Below, in pieces: positions 1-7,575 of a stretch of 34,442 nucleotides of DNA (the stretch's first letter is position 1; each line of letters opens with the position of its first letter). The DNA comes from Tannerellaceae bacterium (GTDB lineage Bacteria > Bacteroidota > Bacteroidia > Bacteroidales > Tannerellaceae). The stretch is taken from positions 1 to 34,442 of the forward strand of contig JAITGS010000022.1 of the NCBI GenBank assembly GCA_031280435.1, written 5' to 3'. The notes beneath the pieces are model-generated. The model saw nothing but the letters and a program-made list of their open reading frames with translations. It searched no databases and was not told the origin of the DNA. The position numbers were made by a program, and so were the translations under genes.

Positions 1-67
1 AACAACAATTGTCGTACTGCCTGACTTATTCTTTCGTTTGCGTATAAACATGACGCCGAATATAGTT

Positions 68-103
68 AAAAAAGCCTCGATTCACCCAAAACGGGGTGAA
101 TCG
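68..103 (-). terminator. Hairpin with A/T tract, terminator-like
   Basis: A perfect 10-bp stem (CGATTCACCC at 78-87, GGGTGAATCG at 94-103) encloses a 6-nt loop. Read on the minus strand it is followed by AGGC and six T, the form of an intrinsic terminator for minus-strand transcription. On the plus strand only four A follow, so that orientation is not supported. No gene is visible between this hairpin and the array at 252, so the transcript it would end is not identified. Confidence 0.5.
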
Positions 104-251
104 AAAACCTAATCCAATAACAATCAGCGCTTTGGAATCTTGCCGAAAATGACGTGGCGAAGTCAGGAAAAAAACGTAACGTAGAAACGCAAACCTTAAT
201 TTTTTTAAGGATCGTCATCGTGTCGGTCGCATGAGCGCGTTAGATTGGTAA

Positions 252-374
252 AATAGTCATCGTGACTATTGCCCTCCGGGATTTTGGGAGCCAATAGTAT
301 TCGCAACTATTGCCCCTCCAAATTCCGAAAGGCAATAGTGTTCGTTACTATTGCCTTTCGGAAATTACGGCTGG
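252..374. repeat. 41-bp-period array 1, about 2.6 units
   Basis: The motif AATAGT recurs at 252, 293 and 334, exactly 41 bp apart. Each unit begins with an inverted repeat, AATAGT-n7-ACTATT, followed by GCC and a less conserved remainder. The third unit extends into a perfect 17-bp-arm hairpin (323-339 with 347-363, 7-nt loop). No T-run follows, so it is not a standard terminator. It lies in the non-coding left end of the window and shares its period, but not its sequence, with the arrays near 5493, 12942 and 20911. Confidence 0.75.
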
Positions 375-421
375 GGCTGTTCAAAAGCAAGTCAGGCTCG
401 AACAGTAGACTGTTGGGGACT

Positions 422-529
422 TCTAATAATTAGATTTTTCAAGGCTTGCGACGGAGGCAAAAGCGGAGTGTACTTTAGTACATGAGCATTTTGCCGACAG
501 AGCGAAACGCAGAAAAAGCAATTATTAGA
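422..529. repeat. 108-bp inverted-repeat element (MITE-like or long hairpin)
   Basis: The ends are perfect 10-bp inverted repeats (TCTAATAATT / AATTATTAGA). Further in, TTTTTC/GAAAAA, GGCAAAA/TTTTGCC and a central GTAC-TTTA-GTAC (473-484) also pair, so the whole element can fold into one imperfect hairpin. It contains no coding signal and lies just downstream of the minus-strand gene ending at 587. It could be a small non-autonomous mobile repeat or a long read-through hairpin; the sequence alone does not decide. Confidence 0.55.
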
Positions 530-586
530 CGTTCCCTGTTTTTAATGGCTCCTCCCGTTTGCCGGTGCGGTATGAGAGTCTGAGGC

Positions 587-2170
587 TCAGCTCTTGCTGT
601 CCTCCGCTTTCTCGTCCTGCATCAGCAGCGCTTTTCCTTTTTCGGTGGTGAAGTATCGCTGCAGCGGGCTCGAGGGCTTGGTGGGGATTCGCATGGCCAG
701 CAGGCCCGATTCGAGCAGCGGGCGGATGATGTTCTGGCGGAAGCGTGTGCGGTTGGATTGCTGGACGAGGCGCATCATATCGGTTATCTGCATGGGCTTG
801 ATGCAGGCTGCGAGTATGTCTTCGGCCTTGTCGACGTAGGAAATATCGACAGCCGGGCAGGCTTTGGATATTTTGGAGACGTACACCGGCCATTCGGCTT
901 CGGCTTCGGCTTTGACCGGTTCTACAATAGCCGGGGCTGCTGCTGTTGCTGCGGGTTCGCTGAGGCCTCGGCCTCCGTAGGTCATGGAGAAGGAGAAGCA
1001 CTCGTCGTTGCGAACTTTTATCTCGTAGTGTTTGTCGTAGTACGGAGCATACTTCAGGATGTTGGCACGTCCGGAGCCCGGTTCGCCCGTCCATCCCATT
1101 GCTCGGAATACCTGTGCGATGAGGGGGTTCTTGTCGTTCGGTTCGGGCAGCTCGTGCAGGTCGGCGCTTCCGGGCTGCACCCTGACGCCGTTCTCGGTGA
1201 TGATGCGGTCGGAGAATATCAGCAGGCGTGAGGGGTATCGGTAGGTATATTCTTTATGGATTAAAAAGTTGGAGAGAATCTCATCGAATATCTTTTCCCG
1301 CACGTCTACGCTGCCGTTGCTTATAAAGCGTTCGGGCATATTGCGGCAGATGAACTTTTTCAGCCGCGGCCATGCCTCCATCAGGTTTGAGAAGATAATA
1401 TCGCGATCGTCGTACCTGCTTTCGAGGTATTCGGATGCGGGCTTGGAGAATTCTTTGAAGGTGACGTTCCTGTATACGGCTTCGATGCGATGGATGACCG
1501 GGCTGTAATTCTGTATGGCATCTTCCTTGCCGAAGAGCAGTATGGAGGCCAGCGTAAAGCCGTCTTTGCCGCCAACTAAGTCGCGCCTGCGGAAGCCCTC
1601 CTTGTGCAGAATCTCCTCGTTGCTTAGCGATAGCCAGGGATGAGAGGGATTGGCTTCTGCAATGGCTTTGCGCATTATCAGGAAGGCAGCTTCGTCGAGC
1701 TCCGAAAATTTGAGGAAGGGCGACACCACATTCTCCGACGATTCGTTTTGCTTCCTCAGGTAAAGATTCTCCACCAGATGGTAGTTGTACGTGATGTCTA
1801 CGGTTTCGCTGCCCATTCTGTCGTAGGCTTTCCCTTTGAACCTGTGTACCTCGGCGCTGGGGGGAACGTCTACGTACAGCAGCGTGCTGTTTCCTATCGT
1901 AAGCGCTACGGGCTTCAAGTCGACGGCGGGCGACATCTCTTTTTCCATGGCGTAATCGAAGCGGGCCAGCATGTTGGCGAGGAAGATCTGTGCTACGCCT
2001 ACAATCTTGCCGAAATCGTGAACGCCTATGATCAGCTTCCCTCCGTCTTTGTTGAGGAAGGCGCAAACGGATTGAAAAACAGAGTCCGTCAATTCGGTGC
2101 TGCACTTGCTGAATTCAACGAACCTTGTTTCTCCTTGTTTTAGTATCTGCTTTATTTCCTTCTCATCCAT
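587..2170 (-). CDS. AlbA_2/Schlafen-domain putative transcriptional regulator
   Basis: The 527-residue protein begins with an AlbA_2 (Schlafen AlbA_2, formerly AAA_4) nucleic-acid-binding domain. The signature runs from ETRFVEFS to GGKLIIGVHDFGKIVGV at roughly residues 14-57. The middle and C-terminal half contain a HATPase_c_4-like segment (NPLIAQVFRAMGWTGEPGSG), and the C-terminal ~80 residues look like a winged-helix segment. This architecture is known from putative regulators annotated as RecG-like or ATP-binding proteins; no target is known. I chose the ATG at 2170 because MDEKEIKQIL begins the domain. The upstream in-frame extension to 2236 would use TTG and lies beyond a possible promoter element at 2248-2255. 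It is monocistronic as far as visible. Family confidence is high, role is uncertain. Confidence 0.8.
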   Translation of the reverse strand: MDEKEIKQILKQGETRFVEFSKCSTELTDSVFQSVCAFLNKDGGKLIIGVHDFGKIVGVAQIFLANMLARFDYAMEKEMSPAVDLKPVALTIGNSTLLYVDVPPSAEVHRFKGKAYDRMGSETVDITYNYHLVENLYLRKQNESSENVVSPFLKFSELDEAAFLIMRKAIAEANPSHPWLSLSNEEILHKEGFRRRDLVGGKDGFTLASILLFGKEDAIQNYSPVIHRIEAVYRNVTFKEFSKPASEYLESRYDDRDIIFSNLMEAWPRLKKFICRNMPERFISNGSVDVREKIFDEILSNFLIHKEYTYRYPSRLLIFSDRIITENGVRVQPGSADLHELPEPNDKNPLIAQVFRAMGWTGEPGSGRANILKYAPYYDKHYEIKVRNDECFSFSMTYGGRGLSEPAATAAAPAIVEPVKAEAEAEWPVYVSKISKACPAVDISYVDKAEDILAACIKPMQITDMMRLVQQSNRTRFRQNIIRPLLESGLLAMRIPTKPSSPLQRYFTTEKGKALLMQDEKAEDSKS

Positions 2171-2247
2171 GTCAATGAGTATGCTTTGTTTTTTCGTTGT
2201 ATGATTTCCGAACGGGTTAATACTTATGTGTAACAAATTTTGCGCCT

Positions 2248-2255
2248 TAAAGATA
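2248..2255 (-). promoter_or_regulatory. Possible -7 element of the AlbA_2 gene
   Basis: On the minus strand the sequence reads TATCTTTA, one mismatch from the Bacteroidota -7 consensus TAnnTTTG, 77 bp upstream of the ATG at 2170. No convincing -33 box was found at the right distance. Confidence 0.35.
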
Positions 2256-2298
2256 GTAATAGAAATCGGATGAGCCGCAATCGTTCGGGCTTCTAAGG

Positions 2299-3852
2299 TT
2301 ATCTTGAGAAAGCTCTGCGCCAGGGTTTGTCTTGTTTTCTCGATTTCTTTTCGGCTCTGTTCTTGTCGAACCTGTCGTAAAAGGGAGTTGTTGTCTCTGC
2401 TTTGCGTGCATCTCGGCCGTAGGGTTTTACGCTTGGCTTCTTGTCTTTTTTCTTCTTCTTCGAGGTCTCTTTATAGGGCTTGGAGTTTTTCCATTCTTTT
2501 TTCTTGCGTGGAGGTTCTTCTTCGCTTACGGTGTGTATGTGCCCTGCTTCTTTGTAGTAGTTTATCATACGGTTAAATTCGAGCGACACCATTCGCTTGA
2601 TGATGTCTTCCTTGTCGAGCCAGGCCAGTTTGCGGAAGATGGCCGGCATCAGCGGAGCTATCTCGGCTTCGTCCACTTTCACTTTCTCTATCTTGTCGAC
2701 CAAGTTTACGATTTGCTTTTCGCATATTGCTTTGCCTTCGGGTATATCGGCTTTCTCGAACTTCTTGTTGAGCGTTGTTTCTATGCTGCGTATTTTGCTT
2801 TTCTCGCGGATATGGCAGAGCGATATGGCTATGCCTGTTTTGCCGGCGCGTCCGGTTCTGCCGCTGCGGTGCGTGTATGATTCCACTTCGTCGGGCAGGC
2901 CGTAGTTGATGATGTGGGTGAGGTCGTCGACGTCGAGCCCTCGTGCGGCCACGTCTGTTGCCACGAGCAGCTGTATGTTCCGGATCCTGAACTTCTGCAT
3001 CACGGCGTCGCGCTGTGCCTGGCTCAGATCGCCGTGCAGCGAGTCGGCATTGTATCCGTCGTGCATCAGCTGGTCGGCTATCTCCTGCGTTTCCCGTCGC
3101 GTGCGGCAGAACACTATGCCGTAGATGTTGGGATAGTAGTCGGCTATGCGTTTCAGTGCAAGGTACCTGTCTTGCGCTCTCACCATATAATATATGTGGC
3201 GGATGTTGTTGTTTCCTTCGTTCCGCCTCCCTATCACTATCTCTTTAGGGTGATTCATATACTTCCGGGCTATGGATGCTATGCCTTGCGGCATGGTTGC
3301 CGAGAACAGCAGCATGTTTCGTCCGGCAGGCACTGCGGCCAGTATGTCTTCTATGCTTTCGGAGAAGCCCATGTTCAGCATTTCGTCGGCTTCGTCGAGT
3401 ATCACGTTCCGAACCAGGCGCAGGTCTACGGTTTTGCGGTTCATGAGGTCGAGCAGCCGTCCGGGCGTGGCCACTACTATATGCACGCCGCGCTTGAGGG
3501 TTTTGATTTGGCTTTCTATGCTCGAGCCTCCGTAAACCGGCAGCACTATCAGCGCTTCCATGTACTTTGAGTAGTCGTTCAGGTCGTCGGAAATCTGGAG
3601 GCAGAGCTCGCGTGTAGGGCACAGGATAAGAGCTTGTGGCTGATTAGTTGCAATGTCTATGTTTTGCAGTATAGGCAGGCCGAAAGCGGCAGTCTTGCCG
3701 GTACCCGTCTGGGCCAGCGCTATAACGTCGTTATCATCGCCGAGCAGAAAAGGTATGACTTCTTCCTGCACGGGCATCGGGGTTTCATACCCCATTTCGC
3801 GGATTGCCTTCAAGATTGGCAAGGCAATTCCTAATTCTTCGAATGTTTTCAA
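2299..3852 (-). CDS. DEAD-box ATP-dependent RNA helicase
   Basis: The 517-residue protein has all superfamily 2 DEAD-box landmarks: Q motif (PMPVQ) near residue 26, motif I AQTGTGKT at 47-54, motif II DEAD at 153-156, motif III SAT at 184-186, and motif VI HRSGRTGR at 328-335. It should unwind or remodel RNA in the cytoplasm, for example in ribosome assembly or cold adaptation, as DeaD/RhlE-type helicases do. The C-terminal ~90 residues are Lys/Arg-rich and low in complexity, a likely non-specific RNA-binding tail; I see no DbpA-type RNA-binding domain. I place the start at a TTG (3852) giving MKTFEELG, because the longer TTG start at 3882 falls inside the promoter element. No ATG is available near the domain start. 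Confidence 0.92.
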   Translation of the reverse strand: MKTFEELGIALPILKAIREMGYETPMPVQEEVIPFLLGDDNDVIALAQTGTGKTAAFGLPILQNIDIATNQPQALILCPTRELCLQISDDLNDYSKYMEALIVLPVYGGSSIESQIKTLKRGVHIVVATPGRLLDLMNRKTVDLRLVRNVILDEADEMLNMGFSESIEDILAAVPAGRNMLLFSATMPQGIASIARKYMNHPKEIVIGRRNEGNNNIRHIYYMVRAQDRYLALKRIADYYPNIYGIVFCRTRRETQEIADQLMHDGYNADSLHGDLSQAQRDAVMQKFRIRNIQLLVATDVAARGLDVDDLTHIINYGLPDEVESYTHRSGRTGRAGKTGIAISLCHIREKSKIRSIETTLNKKFEKADIPEGKAICEKQIVNLVDKIEKVKVDEAEIAPLMPAIFRKLAWLDKEDIIKRMVSLEFNRMINYYKEAGHIHTVSEEEPPRKKKEWKNSKPYKETSKKKKKDKKPSVKPYGRDARKAETTTPFYDRFDKNRAEKKSRKQDKPWRRAFSR

Positions 3853-3879
3853 TTGTTGATTATAAATTAAGAGAAGGCG

Positions 3880-3887
3880 CAAAAGTA
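3880..3887 (-). promoter_or_regulatory. -7 promoter element of the helicase gene
   Basis: The minus strand reads TACTTTTG, an exact TAnnTTTG match, 27 bp upstream of the TTG start at 3852. A transcript from here would begin downstream of the alternative TTG at 3882, which supports the shorter protein. The -33 region is weak. Confidence 0.6.
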
Positions 3888-3941
3888 CGAAGAAAGTAAG
3901 AGATTATGAAACCCTTGCTTAAAAGGGGGATTGGGGAGGCC

Positions 3942-5399
3942 TCAGCTGTTGCCTGCCGCCAGCACCGCGTTGGCAATTTTGCGCGCTCTTCTCACCAGGG
4001 CGGAATCGTCGCTGCATAGATCGAGTATGAGTACAGCCGCCGCTGCATGCTGTATGGAGAGCACTTTGTCGGGACGCTGATACTGATAAAATAAAGACAT
4101 GTTGACTAAAACAAGTGCGAAATGAGGATTCCAGGCCTTCGGATACTCTGCGGCTAAGGCCCCGTATGTCTCCGTACATTCCTTGTAGAAAGCTTCGGCC
4201 TTGGCATAATCCGGCGCGGGCTTGTCGGCATAGAAGTTCCCAAGACTATTGAGACTTGAGGCTAAGTCCGGATTGTATGCTTGCGGATTATTCCGGGCCA
4301 GCTCTCTGCGTATCGCTAATGCTTCGGTATGATATTTTTCGGCCTCTTCATAGTCTTTCATATTATAATACACGGTTCCCAGATTATTTAGAGAGGTTGC
4401 AAGATCGGGATTGTGTGTCTTGGCATCCTTTGCAGTCATTTCTCTGTATAATTGCAGGGCGTTCTTGTGGTATGCTTCCGCCTGCGTATATTCTGCCTTG
4501 TCCCGGTGCCATTCTCCAAGATTGTTGAGAGTAATGGCAAGAACCGGATTATATTTGTCAGAGTCTTTTTTTGCCAGCTCTCTATATATCTCCAGCGCTT
4601 CATTATAGCGTTCTTCCGCCTGCCCGTACTCTCCCTTATCCCCGCACAAAGCGCCAAGATTGTTGAGAGTCACGGCTAAGCCGGGCTTATAGGTTTGCGG
4701 ATCCTCATCGTTTAAGCGTCTGGCTATTTCCAAGGCTTCCGCATAAGCTTTTTCGGCTTCCGAATATTCATTCGATTGCCAAAATATCATCCCCAGATTA
4801 TTCAGTACGCTGGCTCTTTGCTCGGCAGATAGCTCCATCTCCAGACAATGCTTTAAATATCCTTGTGCTTCCCTGAAGCGGTTAAGACTATAATAGAACT
4901 TAGCCGCAGCTAATGTGTTATCGAATGAAGGCCATGTGTCGACAGCCATATTGTAATTCCCGCATGCTTCATCGAATTGAGAGTTGGCTATATAGAGCCT
5001 GGCCCGGAAGATGTAGAACTCGGCATCCTTTTCCTTTTTATATGCATCGAGCCGTGCTATGGCTTTGGCGTATTCGCCTTTCTCCACAAATGGCTTTGTG
5101 GCTTGCAAGTAATCGGGCAAGTCTTTTTCGGCAAGTTGTTGCTGCAGTTCCTCAATGGTTTTATCGCGAAGGGCTATTTTATGGAGCAGTGTATCGTCCA
5201 CAATGTTCGCGGCTATTTCAGGAGTAACTATCGCAGGCTCGGCCTTAAATATCTGGGTCAACAAAACGCCAACCACTGCAATTATTAATGTGGCGAGCAT
5301 ATAAACAATGTTATTGCTTATCAGGGCTGCCGCGGCTGCTATCACTCCAAGGGCAACACAAGAAATTATGATTGTAGTCTTCATAAACGCAGTTATCAT
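3942..5399 (-). CDS. Membrane-anchored tetratricopeptide (TPR) repeat protein
   Basis: The 485-residue protein has two hydrophobic segments near the N terminus (about residues 8-27 and 31-49), then a short charged, coiled-coil-like stretch (EELQQQLAEKD), then about eight TPR units with the kinesin-light-chain-like rhythm LNNLGxxxxxxxxYxxAExxYxEALEIxR. The repeats are very regular between about residues 190 and 400. Such proteins act as protein-binding scaffolds; the helical domain is most likely cytoplasmic after a hairpin anchor, but topology is inferred. A second ATG at 5384 (MKTTIIISC) is also a plausible start. It is transcribed alone, away from leuA. A 41-bp repeat array lies just upstream. 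The partner is unknown. Confidence 0.85.
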   Translation of the reverse strand: MITAFMKTTIIISCVALGVIAAAAALISNNIVYMLATLIIAVVGVLLTQIFKAEPAIVTPEIAANIVDDTLLHKIALRDKTIEELQQQLAEKDLPDYLQATKPFVEKGEYAKAIARLDAYKKEKDAEFYIFRARLYIANSQFDEACGNYNMAVDTWPSFDNTLAAAKFYYSLNRFREAQGYLKHCLEMELSAEQRASVLNNLGMIFWQSNEYSEAEKAYAEALEIARRLNDEDPQTYKPGLAVTLNNLGALCGDKGEYGQAEERYNEALEIYRELAKKDSDKYNPVLAITLNNLGEWHRDKAEYTQAEAYHKNALQLYREMTAKDAKTHNPDLATSLNNLGTVYYNMKDYEEAEKYHTEALAIRRELARNNPQAYNPDLASSLNSLGNFYADKPAPDYAKAEAFYKECTETYGALAAEYPKAWNPHFALVLVNMSLFYQYQRPDKVLSIQHAAAAVLILDLCSDDSALVRRARKIANAVLAAGNS

Positions 5400-5492
5400 T
5401 TAAAATTTCAGCCGGCAAGGTAGGCGATAAAAATCGCAATGTAAAAGGAGCCTGCGCAAGCTAATGCAAATAATGGAGGTTAGCCGAACATT

Positions 5493-5621
5493 TTCGCAAG
5501 CTTTAGCGATTGTGGAGAAAGCTCGCGAACACGTTCGCAAGCTTTAGCGATTGTGGAGAAAGCTTGCGAACGCGTTCGCAGACTTTAGCGATTGTGGAGA
5601 AAGCTTGCGAACGCGTTCGCA
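5493..5621. repeat. 41-bp-period array 2, three units plus a partial
   Basis: Units start at 5493, 5534 and 5575, exactly 41 bp apart, with a partial fourth at 5616. Each unit contains an inverted repeat: TTCGCAAGCTTT, a 13-bp spacer, then AAAGCTTGCGAA, perfect in unit 2 (5534-5545 with 5559-5570). Unit junctions form a second dyad, a perfect 16-bp palindrome TGCGAACGCGTTCGCA at 5565-5580 and 5606-5621. The array sits between the divergent TPR gene and the leucine operon. The remaining sequence to 5821 shows no gene or RNA that I recognise. Confidence 0.85.
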
Positions 5622-5821
5622 CAAGACTGAAATGGCTTCAGTTCTTCGACACGTTTCAACGGCGCGGTATCCAAATGTTTCGGTGTCTCGACGGAGCTGC
5701 GGCGGCACATCACAAGGCTTCGGATGGCGCCAACGGGATGGCGGCATGCAAAACAACAGTATTGACCGGGCTGCGGATGCTGCCCGCATCGACCGTCATT
5801 CGTGCGATGAGGCCGGAAAAA

Positions 5822-5852
5822 TTTGGAGATGTCGGAAAAGCGTGTAATTTTG
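5822..5852 (+). promoter_or_regulatory. Promoter of the leucine operon
   Basis: TTTG at 5822-5825 and TAATTTTG at 5845-5852 are separated by exactly 19 bp, a full match to the Bacteroidota primary sigma factor consensus TTTG-N19-21-TAnnTTTG. Transcription would begin near 5859, giving a leader of about 195 nt before leuA that contains the leader peptide and the attenuator hairpins. Confidence 0.8.
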
Positions 5853-5873
5853 CGACGAAATAAAACGAGGCGT

Positions 5874-5951
5874 ATGCAGAACATAACAATATCTCATATT
5901 ATTGCTCCCCTAAGTATTATTCTCATATTGCGAAAGCAAATCGGGAAGTGA
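5874..5951 (+). CDS. Ile/Leu-rich leader peptide of the leucine operon
   Basis: An ATG at 5874 opens 25 codons ending in TGA at 5949-5951. The peptide contains 8 Ile and 3 Leu, with the run SHIIAPLSIILIL in its middle (codons 7-19). It lies about 15 nt downstream of the inferred transcription start and ahead of a terminator hairpin. It ends with basic residues (RKQIGK). This is the form of a translated attenuation leader: ribosome stalling on Ile or Leu codons reports shortage of these amino acids. It has no expected function as a protein. The reading is inference from sequence, but all the parts are present and correctly spaced. Confidence 0.78.
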   Translation: MQNITISHIIAPLSIILILRKQIGK

Positions 5952-6003
5952 GACTGTTATGCCTTATGTTTTTGATAGTTTAAAAGGCGCCTCTCTCGCT
6001 TCC
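5944..6003 (+). promoter_or_regulatory. Antiterminator hairpin of the leu attenuator
   Basis: GGAAGTGAGA at 5944-5953 can pair over 10 bp, with one G-T wobble, with TCTCGCTTCC at 5994-6003. The 3' arm overlaps the 5' arm of the terminator (5990-6001), so the two structures exclude each other. The 5' arm covers the leader peptide stop codon: a ribosome that reaches the stop would mask it, while one stalled at codons 15-19 (5916-5930) would leave it free. Confidence 0.7.
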
Positions 6004-6026
6004 AAAGTGAGGGAGGTTTTTTCTTT
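5990..6026 (+). terminator. Attenuator terminator upstream of leuA
   Basis: The 12-bp stem CCTCTCTCGCTT / AAGTGAGGGAGG (two G-T wobbles, 3-nt loop) is followed at once by six T, one C and three T. It is a canonical intrinsic terminator but lies 29 bp before the leuA start, inside the operon leader, so it is expected to act conditionally. Confidence 0.78.
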
Positions 6027-6054
6027 ATAAGGGTATATACTTAATTTAGATATT

Positions 6055-7575
6055 ATGTCAAACGAGAGATTATTTATTTTCGACACTACCCTGCGCGACG
6101 GCGAGCAGGTTCCCGGCTGCCAGCTGAGCCTCAGCAAGAAGGTGAAGCTGGCGAAAAAGCTGGCGGCAATGGGAGTAGATGTCATAGAGGCCGGCTTCCC
6201 GGCTTCGGGCCAGGAGGATTTCGATAGCGTTGTTGCCATATCGAAGGAAGTTAGCAAAACGAGCATCTGCGCCCTGACCCGCGCGGTTGAGAAAGACATC
6301 GACCTGGCCGCCGAGGCGCTCCGCTATGCCACCTACAAGCGCATCCACACCGGCATAGGAACATCTGAGTTTCACATTCAGGGCAAGTTCCGCTCTACTC
6401 GCGACGACATACTCCAGCGGGCCATAGCCTGCGTGAAGTATGCCAAGCGCTACGTGGAGGATGTGGAGTTTTACGCCGAGGATGCCGGCCGCACCGACAA
6501 CGACTATCTGGCCCGCGTGGTGGAAGCCGTAATCAAGGCCGGCGCAACCGTTATCAACATCCCCGATACGACGGGCTACTGCCTTCCCGAAGAATACGGC
6601 GCGAAGATTCGCTACCTTGTAGAGAATGTGACAGGTATAGACAAGGTGACAATATCGACGCATTGCCACAATGATCTGGGGCTGGCCACGGCCAATACCA
6701 TACAGGGCGTACTGAACGGAGCCCGGCAGGTGGAAGTGACCGTCAACGGCATAGGCGAACGGGCCGGCAACACCTCGCTCGAGGAGATCGTCATGATCAT
6801 CAACAGCCATAAGCTGCCCTACCTGCTGGACGTAAAGCCTGTTTACATCAGCGACCTGAGCAATACCGTTTCGAGCATGATGAACATGCCGGTGCAGCCG
6901 AACAAGGCAATAGTGGGGCGCAATGCTTTTGCCCACTCGTCGGGCATACACCAGGACGGCGTCATAAAAGACAGGAGCACCTACGAGATTATCAATCCCG
7001 AAGATGTGGGCATAGACAGCAACATGATAGTGCTTTCGGCACGCAGCGGACGGGCAGCCCTGAAGCAGCACCTCAAGAGCTTCAGCGTGGATATAGACAA
7101 CGGCAAGCTGGACGACGTGTACAAGCGCTTTGTGGAATTAGCCGAAAGGAACAAATACTTCACCAATGCCGATGTGCTGAAGTTAGTCAGGAAGGATTAC
7201 AGGAAGATGCAGCGATATACGCTGGAGTACATGCAGGTGACTTCGGGCAAAGAGCCCATAAAGCCGGTGGCAAGCGTAGGCATCCTTGATAACGACAGCC
7301 TCATCGAAGCCTCGGCTACCGGCAGCGGCCCCGTAGATGCGGTTATCAGGGCCATCAACCAGGCCATAGTATTGAAGAGGGATAACGACGAGGGCAGGAA
7401 AAAGCTTGCCACGTTCAGCATACATGCCGTTGAGTCGGGCAGCGAAGTGGTAGGCAAGGCTCACATAAGCCTCAACTACGACAAGAGAATCTTCCACGGC
7501 TATGCCGCTCATACGGATATAATAGTTGCCTCGGCCGAGGCTTATATAGATGCAATAAACAAAATATCGGAATGA
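6055..7575 (+). CDS. leuA: 2-isopropylmalate synthase
   Basis: The enzyme condenses acetyl-CoA with 2-oxoisovalerate, the first committed step of leucine synthesis, in the cytoplasm. The 506-residue protein carries the HMGL-like signature DTTLRDGEQ at residues 10-18, the metal-binding HCHND motif (His203, His205) in a TIM barrel, the [11 protein letters not shown] motif, and a C-terminal LeuA regulatory domain (from about residue 390) that in this family binds leucine for feedback control. Length is typical. It is the first structural gene of the cluster; its stop overlaps the leuC start by 4 bp (ATGA), pointing to translational coupling. Upstream lies an attenuator-type leader. Confidence 0.96.
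   Translation: MSNERLFIFDTTLRDGEQVPGCQLSLSKKVKLAKKLAAMGVDVIEAGFPASGQEDFDSVVAISKEVSKTSICALTRAVEKDIDLAAEALRYATYKRIHTGIGTSEFHIQGKFRSTRDDILQRAIACVKYAKRYVEDVEFYAEDAGRTDNDYLARVVEAVIKAGATVINIPDTTGYCLPEEYGAKIRYLVENVTGIDKVTISTHCHNDLGLATANTIQGVLNGARQVEVTVNGIGERAGNTSLEEIVMIINSHKLPYLLDVKPVYISDLSNTVSSMMNMPVQPNKAIVGRNAFAHSSGIHQDGVIKDRSTYEIINPEDVGIDSNMIVLSARSGRAALKQHLKSFSVDIDNGKLDDVYKRFVELAERNKYFTNADVLKLVRKDYRKMQRYTLEYMQVTSGKEPIKPVASVGILDNDSLIEASATGSGPVDAVIRAINQAIVLKRDNDEGRKKLATFSIHAVESGSEVVGKAHISLNYDKRIFHGYAAHTDIIVASAEAYIDAINKISE

Noticed and set aside
5510-5884. Open reading frames in the gap before leuA
   Set aside because: They run through array 2 and the leu promoter, overlap on both strands, and show no recognisable protein features.
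5959-6030. A second short frame (24 codons) as the leader peptide
   Set aside because: It runs through the terminator itself and has only three Leu codons; the upstream frame at 5874 fits the attenuator geometry far better.
5859-6054. T-box riboswitch upstream of leuA
   Set aside because: No T-box core sequence or specifier-loop layout was found, and the leader peptide with alternative hairpins explains the region.
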